Below are positions 15,001 through 32,839 of a DNA stretch of 64,000 bases, in pieces. The first letter of the stretch is position 1; the number at the start of each line of letters is the position of its first letter. The notes under the pieces are model-generated. The model was not told the DNA's origin. It saw only the letters and a program-made list of their open reading frames with translations, and did not search any database. The DNA is from Nematostella vectensis (Eukaryota > Cnidaria > Anthozoa > Actiniaria > Edwardsiidae), in assembly GCF_932526225.1 (NCBI RefSeq), contig NC_064041.1, positions 9,406,813 to 9,470,812 of the forward strand, read 5' to 3'. The position numbers were made by a program, and so were the translations under genes.

Positions 15001-18000
15001 GGCATGCAGTACAGATCCCTAGGTCTGTGTATGAGTTTGGTGCAGGCAGTTAGGCATACAGTACAGATCCCTAGGTCTGTGTATGGGTTTGGCGCAGGCT
15101 GTTAGGCATGCAGTACAGATCCCTAGGTCTGTGTATGAGTTTGGCGCAGGCTGTTAGGCATACAGTACAGATCCCTAGGTCTGTGTATGAGTTTGGCGCA
15201 GGCTGTTAGGCATGCAGTACAGATCCCTAGGTCTGTGTATGAGTTTGGCGCAGGCTGTTAGGCATGCAGTAAAGATCCCTAGGTCTGTTTATGAGTTTGG
15301 CGCAGGCTGTTAGGCATACAGTACAGATCCCTAGGTCTGTGTTTGAGTATGGCACAGGCTGTTAGGCATGCAGATCCGTAGGCCTGTGTATGAGTTTGGC
15401 GCAGGCTGTTAGGCATGTAGTACAGATCCCTAGGTCTGTGTATGAGTTTGGCGCAGGCTGTTAGACATACAGTACAGATCCCTAGGTCTGTGTATGAGTT
15501 TGGCGCAGGCTGTTAGGCATTCAGTACAGATCCCTATGCCTTTGTATGAGTTTGGCGCAGGCTGTTAGGCATGCAGTACAGATCCCTAGGTCTGTGTATG
15601 AGTTTGGCGCAGGCTGTTAGGCATGCAGTACAGATCCCTAGGTCTGTGTATGAGTTTGGCGCAGGCTGTTAGGCATGCAGTAAAGATCCCTAGGTCTGTT
15701 TATGAGTTTGGTGCAGGCTGTTAGGCATACAGTACAGATCCCTAGGTCTGTGTTTGAGTTTGGCACAGGCTGTTAGGCATGCAGTACAGATCCCTAGGTC
15801 TGTGTATGAGTTTGGCGCAGGCTGTTAGGCATGCAGTACAGATCCCTAGGTCTGTGTATGAGTTTGGCGCAGGCTGTTAGGCATACAGTACAGATCCCTA
15901 GGTCTGTGTATGAGTTTGGCGCAGGCTGTTAGGCATGCAGTACAGATCCCTAGGTCTGTGTATGAGTTTGGCGCAGGCTGTTAGGCATGCAGTAAAGATC
16001 CCTAGGTCTGTTTATGAGTTTGGGGCAGGCTGTTAGGCATACAGTACAGATCCCTAGGTCTGTGTTTGAGTTTGGCACAGGCTGTTAGGCATGCAGTACA
16101 GATCCCTAGGTCTGTGTATGAGTTTGGCGCAGGCTGTTAGGCATGCAGTACAGATCCCTAGGTCTGTGTATGAGTTTCGCGCAGGCTGTTAGGCATACAG
16201 TACAGATCCCTAGGTCTGTGTATGAGTTTGGCGCAGGCTGTTAGGCATGCAGTACAGATCCCTAGGTCTGTGTATGAGTTTCGCGCAGGCTGTTAGGCAT
16301 ACAGTACAGATCCCTAGGTCTGTGTATGAGTTTGGCGCAGGCTGTTAGGCATGCAGTACAGATCCCTAGGTCTGTGTATGAGTTTGGCGCAGGCTGTTAT
16401 GCATGCAATACAGATCCCTAGGTCTGTGTATGAGTTTGGCGCAGGCTGTTAGGCATGCAGTACAGATCCCTAGGTCTGTGTATGAGTTTGGCGCAGGCTG
16501 TTAGACATGAAGTATAGATCCCTAGGTCTGTGTATGTGTTTGGCGCAGGCTGTTAGGCACTTCTTACAGATCCCTAGGTCTGCGTATGAGTTTTGGCGCA
16601 GGCTGTTAGGCATGCAGTACAGATCCCTAGGTCTGTGTATGAGTTTGGCGCAGGTTGTTAGGCATGCAGTACAGATCCCTAGGTCTGTGTATGAGTTTGG
16701 CGCAGGTTGTTAGGCATACAGATCCCTAGGCCTGTGTACGAGTTTGGCGCAGGCTGTTAGACATGCAGTACAGATCCCTAGGTCTGTGTATGTGTTTGGC
16801 GCAGGCTGTTAGGCACTTCTTACAGATCCCTAGGTCTGCGTATGAGTTTGGCGCAGGCTGTTAGGCATGCAGTACAGATCCCTAGGTCTGTGTATGAGTT
16901 TGGCGCAGGTTGTTAGGCATACAGATCCCTAGGCCTGTGTATGAGTTTGGCGCAGGCTGTTAGACATGCAGTACAGATCCCTAGGTCTGTGTATGTGTTT
17001 GGCGCAGGCTGTTAGGCACTTCTTACAGATCCCTAGGTCTGCGTATGAGTTTGGCGCAGGCTGTTAGGCATGCAGTACAGATCCCTAGGTCTGTGTATGA
17101 GTTTGGCGCAGGCTGTTAGGCATGTAGTACAGATCCCTAGGTCTGTGTATGAGTTTGGCGCAGGCTGTTAGGCATGCAATACAGATCCCTAGGTCTGCGT
17201 ATGAGTTTGGCGCAGGCTGTTAGGCATGCAGTACAGATCCCTAGGTCTGTGTATGAGTTTGGTGCAGGCTGTTAGGCATGCAGTACAGATCCCTAGGTCT
17301 GTGTATGAGTTTGGTGCAGGCTGTTAGGCATACAGTACAGATCCCTAGGTCTGTGTATGAGTTTGGCGTAGGCTGTTTGGCATGCAGTACAGATCCCTAG
17401 GTCTGTGTATGAGTTTGGTGCAGGCAGTTAGGCATACAGTACAGATCCCTAGGTCTGTGTATGGGTTTGGCGCAGGCTGTTAGGCATACAGTACAGATCC
17501 CTAGGTCTGTGTATGAGTTTGGCGCAGGCTGTTAGGCATGCAGTACAGATCCCTAGGTCTGTGTATGAGTTTGGCGCAGGCTGTTAGGCATGCAGTAAAG
17601 ATCCCTAGGTCTGTTTATGAGTTTGGCGCAGGCTGTTAGGCATACAGTACAGATCCCTAGGTCTGTGTTTGAGTATGGCACAGGCTGTTAGGCATGCAGA
17701 TCCCTAGGCCTGTGTATGAGTTTGGCGCAGGCTGTTAGGCATGTAGTACAGATCCCTAGGTCTGTGTATGAGTTTGGCGCAGGCTGTTAGACATACAGTA
17801 CAGATCCCTAGGTCTGTGTATGAGTTTGGCGCAGGCTGTTAGGCATTCAGTACAGATCCCTATGCCTTTGTATGAGTTTGGCGCAGGCTGTTTGGCATGC
17901 AGTACAGATCCCTAGGTCTGTGTATGAGTTTGGCGCAGGCTGTTAGGCATGCAGTACAGATCCCTAGGTCTGTGTATGAGTTTGGCGCAGGCTGTTAGGC

Positions 18001-19614
18001 ATGCAGTACAGATCCCTAGGTCTGTGTATGAGTTTGGCGCAGGCTGTTAGGCATGCAGTAAAGATCCCTAGGTCTGTTTATGAGTTTGGGGCAGGCTGTT
18101 AGGCATACAGTACAGATCCCTAGGTCTGTGTATGAGTTTGGCGCAGGCTGTTAGGCATGCAGTACAGATCCCTAGGTCTGTGTATGAGTTTCGCGCAGGC
18201 TGTTAGGCATACAGTACAGATCCCTAGGTCTGTGTATGAGTTTGGCGCAGGCTGTTAGGCATGCAGTACAGATCCCTAGGTCTGTGTATGAGTTTGGCGC
18301 AGGCTGTTAGGCATACAGTACAGATCCCTAGGTCTGTGTATGAGTTTGGCGCAGGCTGTTAGGCATGCAGTACAGATCCCTAGGTCTGTGTATGAGTTTG
18401 GCGCAGGCTGTTAGGCATGCAGTACAGATCCCTAGGTCTGTTTATGAGTTTGGCGCAGGCTGTTAGGCATACAGTACAGATCCCTAGGTCTGTGTTTGAG
18501 TATGGCACAGGCTGTTAGGCATGCAGATCCCTAGGCCTGTGTATGAGTTTGGCGCAGGCTGCTAGGCATGTAGTACAGATCCCTAGGTCTGTGTATGAGT
18601 TTGGCGCAGGCTGTTAGACATACAGTACAGATCCCTAGGTCTGTGTATGAGTTTGGCGCAGGCTGTTAGGCATTCAGTACAGATCCCTATGCCTTTGTAT
18701 GAGTTTGGCGCAGGCTGTTAGGCATGCAGTACAGATCCCTAGGTCTGTGTATGAGTTTGGCGCAGGCTGTTAGGCATGCAGTACAGATCCCTAGGTCTGT
18801 GTATGAGTTTGGCGCAGGCTGTTAGGCATGCAGTACAGATCCCTAGGTCTGTGTATGAGTTTGGTGCAGGCTGTTAGGCATGCAGTACAGATCCCTAGGT
18901 CTGTGTATGAGTTTGGTGCAGGCTGTTAGGCATACAGTACAGATCCCTAGGTCTGTGTATGAGTTTGGCGTAGGCTGTTAGGCATGCAGTACAGATCCCT
19001 AGGTCTGTGTATGAGTTTGGTGCAGGCAGTTAGGCATACAGTACAGATCCCTAGGTCTGTGTATGAGTTTGGCGCAGGCTGTTAGGCATGCAGTAAAGAT
19101 CCCTAGGTCTGTGTATGAGTTTGGTGCAGGCTGTTAGGCATACAGTACAGATCCCTAGGTCTGTGTATTAGTTTGGTGCAGGCTGTTAGGCATACAGTAA
19201 AGATCCCTAGGTCTGTGTATGAGTTTGGTGCAGGCTGTAAGGCATGCAGTACAGATCCCTAGGTCTGTGTATGAGTTTGGTGCAGGCTGTTAGGCATGCA
19301 GTACAGATCCCTAGGTCTGTGTATGAGTTTGGCGCAGGCTGTTAGGCATACAGTACAGATCCCTAGGTCTGTGTATGAGTTTGGCGTAGGCTGTTAGGCA
19401 TGCAGTACAGATCCCTAGGTCTGTGTATGAGTTTGGTGCAGGCAGTTAGGCATTCAGTTCAGATCCCTAGGTCTGTGTATGAGTTTGGCGCAGGCTGTTA
19501 GGCATACAGTACAGATCCCTAGGTCTGTGTATGAGTTTGGTGCAGGCTGTTAGGCATGCAGTACAGATCCCTAGGTCTGTGTATGTGTTTGGTGCAGGCT
19601 GTTATATGTAGTAC
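1..19614. repeat. 52-bp satellite array with higher-order structure
   Basis: The whole stretch is head-to-tail copies of a 52-bp unit containing TTTGGCGCAGGCTGTTAGGC and CAGATCCCTAGGTCTGTG, roughly 375 copies. Variants recur in fixed order: a 47-bp unit lacking five bases before AGATCC, a CACTTCTTAC unit, a TTCGCGC unit and a TTTGAGTATGGCAC unit. The last variant begins at 1, 4240, 6820, 11262, 15342, 17668 and 18495, so the array is made of larger blocks. No long reading frame survives, because 52 is not a multiple of three and stops are frequent. The left end is cut by the window. A centromeric, pericentromeric or subtelomeric location is possible but cannot be told from the sequence. Confidence 0.97.
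4200..9374. repeat. 2,580-bp higher-order tandem duplication in the satellite
   Basis: Sequence from about 4200 to 6794 recurs at a constant offset of 2,580 bp (about 6780 to 9374). Every line I compared was identical in unit order, including the 47-bp and CACTTCTTAC variants. The copies part at about 6795/9375, where one carries GCATACAGTACAG and the other GCATGCAGTAAAG. Such identity over 2.5 kb implies recent block duplication, by unequal exchange or replication slippage, or an assembly artefact. Confidence 0.85.
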
Positions 19615-20246
19615 ATGGCATGCCATACTTGCCAGTATAAATACCATATTTCCCCCCTCCATGGCATGCCATACTTGCCAGTATAAATACCATATCTCCC
19701 CCCTCCATGGCATGCCATACATGCCAGTATAAATACCATATCTCCCCCCTCCATGGCATGCCATACTTGCCAGTATAAATACCATATCTCCCCCTCCATG
19801 GCATGCCATACATGCCAGTATAAATACCATATCTCCCACCTCCATGGCATGCGATACTTGCCAGTATAAATACCATATCTCCCCCCTCCATGGCATGCCA
19901 TACTTGCCAGTATAAATACCATATCTCCCCCCTCCATGGCATGCCATACATGCCAATAAAAATACCATATCTCCCCCTCCATGGCATGCCATACTTGCCA
20001 GTATAAATAGCATATCTCCCCCCTCCATGGCATGCCATACTTGCCAGTATAAATACCATATCTCCCCCCTCCATGGCATGCCATACTTGCCAGTATAAAT
20101 ACCGTATCTCCCCCCTCCATGGCATGCCATACTTGCCAGTATAAATACCATATCTCCCCCCTCCATGGCATGCCATACTTGCCAGTATAAATACCATATC
20201 TCCCCCCTCCATGGCATGCCATACATGCCAGTATAAATACCATATT
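19613..20246. repeat. 46-bp satellite set inside the end of the 52-bp array
   Basis: About 13 to 14 copies of a 46-bp unit containing GGCATGCCATACTTGCCAGT and TATAAATACCATATCTCCCC. Single-base changes (CATACATG for CATACTTG) and one-base deletions in the C run distinguish copies. The left junction follows ATGTAGTACA and the right junction precedes TTCAGTACAGATCC, both recognisable pieces of a 52-bp unit, so this array lies within that unit. Each copy carries a TATAAATA motif. The minus strand is open in all three frames over the array because the repeat happens to lack stops; this is not taken as coding. Confidence 0.95.
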
Positions 20247-20751
20247 CAGTACAGATCCTAAACCTTTAACCCTGAAAATTATAGACTGTTGTTAATTATT
20301 TAATTTCATTGTTATGCATCCGTCCTCTCCCCTATGTAATAGACACACAAGATTTCAAAGCTTGTCATGAGCAACGTCATACAATTACACCTTGTTGCAT
20401 ACTTTTCACAAATTCAAGATACAGTATATCACTCAGTGTGTCATATGCAACGTCACACAACTTGTCTACCACTTGCTGCTCACTTTGGACACACCCAAGA
20501 TGTCACAGCATGTCATGAGCAACATACAACTTGTCTCCATCCTGTTGAATACTTTGGACACACACAAGATGTCACTGCATTCCTGTGCATCTATTAGACA
20601 ACAGACGCGGAAACAAGTGCATACTTTGGACACACACAAGATGCCCAATCTTTGTTTGTGATACTTTAATTTTTTATCCCTGTGCATCTATTAGAGAACA
20701 GATGCATACTGCTGCTGTTTTTTTTTTTCTCAATTGTCTTTATATTTTTAG
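20247..20751. repeat. Degenerate tandem repeats between satellite and GPR107
   Basis: Irregular copies of a motif around CTTTGGACACACACAAGATG recur near 20,483, 20,552, 20,625 and in weaker form near 20,340. They are interleaved with copies of CATGTCATGAGCAAC and CTGTGCATCTATTAGA. Short frames on both strands arise from the repeats and resemble no family I know. The last 40 bases form the pyrimidine tract and AG acceptor of the first GPR107 exon visible here. Confidence 0.7.
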
Positions 20752-26885
<6,134 letters not shown>

Positions 26886-28323
26886 GCATTGCTTGAAGAG
26901 TCTTTCTATCTTAGATTCTGTTGTCAATGGTCTAGACTAAACATATTGAGCTTCCTTCAGCACTTGACTGGTCTCAATAAGTGGTACTAGGTCAGAAATT
27001 ATGACATTTCCATCATTGCTGTTGAAATATATATTACAGTAATATCCTTTACAGAAACCCAAAAATGGATTGTTTAAATATGTTTGCATACTTTTCAAGC
27101 TCCAACCAATCACCCAAGTTCGGCTTTGAATTTCGATTTTAAATGGCTTTAACTACATTTTGGACACAAAAATAAACAGAAACGTGAATTACAGTATTAT
27201 AGCACAGGGCGTAGTTCAGCTGGTTTACAAATGCAAACTATTAAGCAGTCGATTGACAATGCTTTGTGATGAAATGCAACGGAAAACATATTCTCATGTG
27301 CCACCTTTCCAATTTTATTGTTTGTTATTTTTTGCTGTCTTCAAGGTTATTGTCTGTAATAACCCATGTACAAATACATTGTAAACTGTCCATAACTTTG
27401 ATTTTTGCACTGTAAGACTTAATTCAATGTACTGTCATGTTTGAGGACTCAACGATCCTTGTTGGGACTCTAGTGGCCATAGAAAAAAAGTTCTGGGACC
27501 AAATGAAAGTTCAAACCGGCATCCTTAGCCATGGTAATAGGTCACTAGATCTGTATAGGTACTTTTTCTACCTAAATGCACACGTAAGATTAACCATCTT
27601 CTTAACTACCAACAAAGTCGTCAATCAGAAGTGAACTCATCCCCTCACATTAGCAGGGTGGGGTCCCCATCATCCCCCCCCCCACTCTGGACATGTGTCT
27701 CGACCAGTCATATGGTGTTTCCTGAAAAGACTTTGACCAATGTTTTCTGCAAATAAGTTTTAATATATTTTAGATTTCCTTCAAAGTCAAACTACCAGTA
27801 ACAAACGATTCCAAGTTGAGCATTACTGTGCAGGCTGTGAGCTCATGAAAGAAAATAACACAGACCAAAAATTATCTAATAGTTGAAGATATTTTTTGTT
27901 TTGTCTTTGTCTATGATAGTGTAGTTTTTTTCCAGATGCAGAAACAGTAATTCTTCAGGCAATGTCAGAGTTCAATGCTCCACTAATTTCTCAGTGAAAT
28001 GTAATGTTTTGAGTAGAGAATAGATGTATATAATTACAATTTACAAAGAAAATTTTGATGAAGTATACAAAATATGTAAAAAAAAGAGAGAATAAAATTA
28101 TTTATAAGCGTCTATCATGCTAATTCGTGGTGACCTTTTTAGGTGAGGTGTAATCTTTACTTTGTCCCCCCATGATGAAAAGATCACCACAGATTGGTTT
28201 ATTTCAGTTGATCATGACTTGTCAACATCATTGTGGTAGTAGCTTGTGTAAAATCCATTTATGTGATTAAATATTGTTCATCAGTATTTTTTTCCAATAT
28301 CATCATTTAATTCCATACTATGC

Positions 28324-28393
<70 letters not shown>

Positions 28394-28401
28394 GATTTAC
28401 T
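26886..28401. other. GPR107 3' UTR and convergent intergenic region
   Basis: Downstream of the GPR107 stop, AATAAA occurs at 27171-27176 and 28091-28096; either could end the message. On the minus strand AATAAA (28198-28203) lies about 200 bases past the zinc-finger stop, so the two transcripts converge and may overlap. A C run lies at about 27,677-27,686, and an (AT)n microsatellite of some 65 bases at 28,326-28,391. Short frames here look like chance. Confidence 0.6.
28326..28391. repeat. (AT)n microsatellite
   Basis: Uninterrupted AT dinucleotides, about 33 copies, begin ten bases beyond the stop codon of the minus-strand zinc-finger gene and so lie in its 3' UTR. Such tracts extrude as cruciforms and vary in length. 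Confidence 0.97.
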
Positions 28402-30105
28402 TCAGTTCCTCCCCTCCCCTCTATTCTCATCCATTTTTTGCCCGTGGGTCTTGATCACATGTCTTTGTAAACTAATTCTTTGCCGAAAAGACATTTTGCA
28501 GTCTGAACACTTGAATGGTTTCTCCTGGTGAGTTCTCTCGTGGGATCGCACGAGACTTCTTTGCGCAAAATACTTGTCACATAATCTACATCTATACGGC
28601 TTTAGTCCTGAATGTGTCCTGGAGTGATACTCGAACAAGTCTTTTCGGGCGAATTTTTTGCCGCAGCGCTCATGCTGGCACTTAAATGGCTTCTCTTTCG
28701 TATGTATTCGTAAATGTACGTTATAAACATCTTTCCGATTGAAACCCTTTGCACAGAATTTACAGAAAAACTTTTTACCGTTTTCGTGATTCTGAGAATG
28801 GCGTGTCAGATCCCCTTTCTGAGAGAAGGCTTTGGAGCAGATGGTACATTTGAATGGCTTTTCACCGGAATGCACAACAGCATGTCTATTTAAATCAGTT
28901 TTGCTGCCCAAACTTTTACCACAAGTTGGACACTCCACATCCTGTCTATACCTTTTCTTTTTTATAATACCGGTACCATTATATTCCTTTCCTCTGTCTG
29001 TTTTCCTTTTTTTAGCCCCAGATGCCACTTTAGTGCTGGTTTTGCGCGACTGTTGCCCTGGTAACCACTCGTCACTGTCGTCAAGGGTTTCCTCTCCTGA
29101 GCTGGATGTATCGGGGAAATCGTGCTGATCGTAACCATAGGCCTCGTAACGTTCCCGGAAGTCTTCGGCAATGTCTCCGATACAAAGATCGTCCATCTTA
29201 CATTCAACTTTGACTGTTTCGACAAGCGATCGCTCATGATTCGAAGTAGCCTCGGTCACTTCTCGTTCCTCATTTGCTTCCGTAGTAACCTTGGTCATTA
29301 TCCGTCCATTCGGAACCTTTTCGTAGCAGTCTCGAGCTATTTTTCTATAACGATCGACTTGTTTGATATCATTCTCAAGAACTTTACTATCTCCCACGTG
29401 GCTGTTTTTTTGTCTTTTATCCAAATTATCTTCCTTTTGTCGCTTTAATTCACTTACATTATTGTCAGAAATTAAATGCTTTTTCGAATTGTTCTCGGTG
29501 CTATTTTTCTGTTTCATATTGGCCCTTATTACAAGACGTCGTATGGCAGCCATAAGCTTACTTTTAGGTCGATTTGCGATCGTTTCAATACCTATAACAT
29601 TTTGCACTTCACTTGCGCTTTCTTCGCCACGCTGATTGGTCAACCTCTTTCCATCTGAACCTCGTGTCCCACTCGTATCCATGTCGCACTGACGATTTGT
29701 GCTCGTCCTGTCTTCGTGGACTCGAAAAATATTCGTGCTCTTGTTGTGCAGTCGAAAATCCCTAGAATCATTTTCGTCCTGTCGTACCTGGTTCGTTTTG
29801 CTATCGGCCTCTGAAAGTTGACACCTTCCATCGGTATTTTGCATTTCTTCGCATTTATTCACGTTTTCGTCTCGTATCTCCGATGTGCTCTCGTTGCAAT
29901 GTCGAGAATCATCCGAGCTTTTGCACATCCTTCGTGTTTGATTCTTAACCCCGTCGATCCATCGTGTCTCGCCCGTAACAATATGACGATGCCCTAATGT
30001 TTCCCCTAATTCTCCAAAGAATGGAAGCCATTTCTGCCTTTCACAGCAGTTCATGCTGACCTGCAGGGTTAACCAGTAAAACGTTCTTTGAGACTGTAAC
30101 TCCAT
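28402..30105 (-). CDS. C2H2 zinc-finger protein, single exon, 567 aa
   Basis: One uninterrupted frame encodes a long charged, probably disordered N-terminal region (residues 1 to about 385) and six C2H2 fingers at about 392-554. The fingers start CPTCGKSLGSK, CTICSKAFSQK, CKFCAKGFNRK, CQHERCGKKFARK, CRLCDKYFAQR and CSDCKMSFRQR. All cysteine and histidine ligands are present, and linkers are near the TGEKPF type (HSGEKPFK, HTKEKPFK, HSGLKPYR). An acidic stretch, SSSGEETLDDSDEW, and a basic patch around KKRKTDRGK lie just before the fingers. A sequence-specific DNA-binding transcription factor is the natural reading; I do not recognise an ortholog. Neighbouring genes are intron-rich, so its lack of introns could mean retroposition. 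The first methionine is assumed; a splice acceptor upstream of a later one cannot be excluded. Confidence 0.85.
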   Translation of the reverse strand: MELQSQRTFYWLTLQVSMNCCERQKWLPFFGELGETLGHRHIVTGETRWIDGVKNQTRRMCKSSDDSRHCNESTSEIRDENVNKCEEMQNTDGRCQLSEADSKTNQVRQDENDSRDFRLHNKSTNIFRVHEDRTSTNRQCDMDTSGTRGSDGKRLTNQRGEESASEVQNVIGIETIANRPKSKLMAAIRRLVIRANMKQKNSTENNSKKHLISDNNVSELKRQKEDNLDKRQKNSHVGDSKVLENDIKQVDRYRKIARDCYEKVPNGRIMTKVTTEANEEREVTEATSNHERSLVETVKVECKMDDLCIGDIAEDFRERYEAYGYDQHDFPDTSSSGEETLDDSDEWLPGQQSRKTSTKVASGAKKRKTDRGKEYNGTGIIKKKRYRQDVECPTCGKSLGSKTDLNRHAVVHSGEKPFKCTICSKAFSQKGDLTRHSQNHENGKKFFCKFCAKGFNRKDVYNVHLRIHTKEKPFKCQHERCGKKFARKDLFEYHSRTHSGLKPYRCRLCDKYFAQRSLVRSHERTHQEKPFKCSDCKMSFRQRISLQRHVIKTHGQKMDENRGEGRN

Positions 30106-32839
30106 GATAAAAAGTTATAAACAAGGGCTCAAAAGTACCATAAATGATCTAATAAACGCCTCCTACATAATGAACGCACCCCCCCCCCCCCCCCCCCTAG
30201 GCTTACAAGTTTGTAATGAATGCCCCTGTCTAACAAAAGCCCCCCTCTATTACCCTCCCATCTTAAAAACAAACGACATAGGAATTTCGGTTAGGGTAGA
30301 ACTTGCTTATTGTCAAGAAACGCTTCATGTTTGAGGATCCAGCGTAATTTGCGGGCGCTCCAACGCCAATGTAGCGTGTTCGTACGGTGCGCGCGCATCT
30401 CCCCAGCAACCCCCCCCCCCCCCCCCCCATTCCCCTGGCCGTCAACAAGTGGACAAGGGGTAAGGTGAATTGGCTAGCCACTCATTCACTTTGAAACACG
30501 TCTCAAATGCGAACTTTTTCCTTACTAGGTATCTCCATCTTTCCTCCTCCCCCTAGCATACCTCGGCTCCCAGTTTCCATTCTCCCCGTCGCATTTGACT
30601 AGTACTTGGTCTTACCTCCTGATGATAAACCCTGTACTAGAAAACACGTAAGGCTGCTTAACCGTTCAAAGAGTTCTATGAAATATTCTATTCCTTATTT
30701 ACCGTAATTTATTATACATTTATGTGCATGTTTATGAACTTTTGTTGTTTTCATTATATTTTAACTCACTTCTTTCTCCACCAGCGTGTACACCTTACCC
30801 CTTATCAGCCTTTTCGTTTTCCGGTCTATACCTCCCTACCCACTACCTCCTCCTTAATCTTCCCATCCACCCTATACGCCATGGTAAGAACAATTGCATC
30901 ACTATCCCATACACTCCTTATAGTCCAACTCCACTCAACGTAGCATTATCCCCACAATGACCCTCCCGTCCTCACCCCTGCCACCTACCTCTACCCGTAT
31001 CACAACCATTATCCCCCTTTTATGTCCCCCTTCTCCCCAGGTGCCATGGTACAAATACCCGCTTTTAACGAAAAACTTATGCCTGGTGCACACTAGTGTC
31101 ATAAAACGACATTACGACATAGGCACACGCACTCTAATGTTTGTATGTTAATAATAAAATGAAAAATAACATGGAACGTATAATGAACTAAATAAATTTC
31201 TTATATTTCTTTTACGACCTTCTAAATAAACCATTTCTTAGCACCTAAAATATTGAGAGCAACAAGGTTTAATCAAGGGAATAAAAACTCCCCCTCCTTA
31301 GCGGAAAGGACAACAGAATCCTCGGCCGGCGAAAAAAGAAATAGGTCTAAATTGATTTTGAAACTATAAAACATGTTCTTACGTAGACCATCTCACATTC
31401 GTACCTATTTGATTGACTCAAGTTCTGAGATGTCTAAGCCGGTAGAGTTTGTTTTATTTGAAGACTGATGAATGGATTTTTTTCGTTGTCATTTTGGCAA
31501 AATATGTGTTTGAGAGAGGGACGATGCTCATATCATGTTTGGGCATCGTATCGGATCCCCGTCTATCGATTTTATTCTTTTAATCTAGAAGAAAAATATC
31601 AGGAAAAGCTAGTGGAGATCGTGCTGTTGCAATGACCATCTTACCTGGTTATTCTTGAAGAAATCTGCGAAGATAACATGGGTTTCTTACCAAAAGCTGA
31701 GAGCAAGAAGTTCACCACGCTGCCGCCATCTTGAATTCGATACTTACAGGAAAATCTGGAATGGACTTAGAGAGCCGTGGAAAGACATGGGACATGCCAC
31801 CCACGGGCGATAGGATAGTCCCAGTCTTTAAATTATCTATATCTATCGCCGGAATGGGTAGGAATGGTGGGCCTAAGTAAAACGCAGCCCGCCAAGGCCC
31901 ACGAGTGTCACGCAGACAATGTGTTCGCAGCCCATTCTTGGCTAGGCCCCGGGTAGCCTAGCCAATGCGAAGCAAGCCCGAACTGTTGGGAAGATGAGAG
32001 ACAGAGATTCCATCCTTCTCTCCAGGCGCGCGTGGTCTATCCTTCATCTTAATAACCCAATTTCTAGTTCCACTATGTCCGCTGGACTTACAGACTAAGT
32101 ACGCATAAGTACAGTGTAAGTCTCAATTTGAGACAAATTTCATGCGCATACCAGCAAGAATCTCCTAGAACTTATGATAAAAAAATGCAGAGACTTGTGA
32201 ATACTTCATGATCTCGCTGGTATTTGCAAACGATTTACTTAAAACCGAGGCTTGCACTGTATTTATGCGTCCTCAGTGCCTATGACCAGCAGGCACAGTG
32301 GAACTCGAAACTGGACCATTCTCCAGCCCTTTGCGCTTGCTACGCATGCTGGGTCCCCTGATTTTCAGACGGGGCCTGTGCACTATGTTTCACTCCACCC
32401 CCACCCGGGCGATTTAAAGAGCTTTGAAGCTTGTAATGTATGTATGGAGAATTTGCAATGAAGTTAATTTCTATGTTATGTCGAAAAAAGAAAGCTCTGC
32501 CAGAGACCATTGTCTGCTATGCTAAATGGTCTGTAAAATGGAGCTTGACCGTCTAACGATAGCTCTAGAATTTCAAAGAGGACCTATACATTTGCAAGCA
32601 AAAAGATTGATAATGATCACAAACTAAACTCATGTTCTTTGCATTTCAGCGCTACTCTATATGATTTCATCCAAAACACTGTAAAATGACCCAATTCGTA
32701 ACATCATCTCCTTACTTTTTTAATTCGCTTTCCTAAAGAAAGATATTAGATGATCACATGCATATTTTACGCCACCCGATTTTATCACTTCCGGTCAGAT
32801 CTATGACAATTGATAATTCTTAACCATCAATTATCATTT
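30106..32839. other. Gene-poor spacer with C runs
   Basis: I see no convincing gene. Long C runs stand at about 30,180-30,197 and 30,411-30,428. Pyrimidine-rich sequence around 30,780-31,040 gives spurious open frames. GGGTAGCCTAGCCAATGCG near 31,948 resembles the end of the transposon family at 32,840. The 5' flank of the zinc-finger gene lies at the left edge. Confidence 0.5.

Noticed and set aside
16507-16713. 68-codon frame in the 52-bp satellite
   Set aside because: It arises from a one-base insertion (TTTTGG near 16,590) that shifts stops; the peptide is just satellite translation.
1-19614. CRISPR-like regular spacing
   Set aside because: There are no unique spacers; the entire unit repeats, and the setting is an animal genome.
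19519-20243. Three overlapping minus-strand frames of 213-235 codons
   Set aside because: They are the same 46-bp repeat read in three frames; the unit happens to lack stops. No protein gene is implied.
29122-29658. Plus-strand frames of 60-108 codons opposite the zinc-finger gene
   Set aside because: Antisense shadows of the 567-codon gene.
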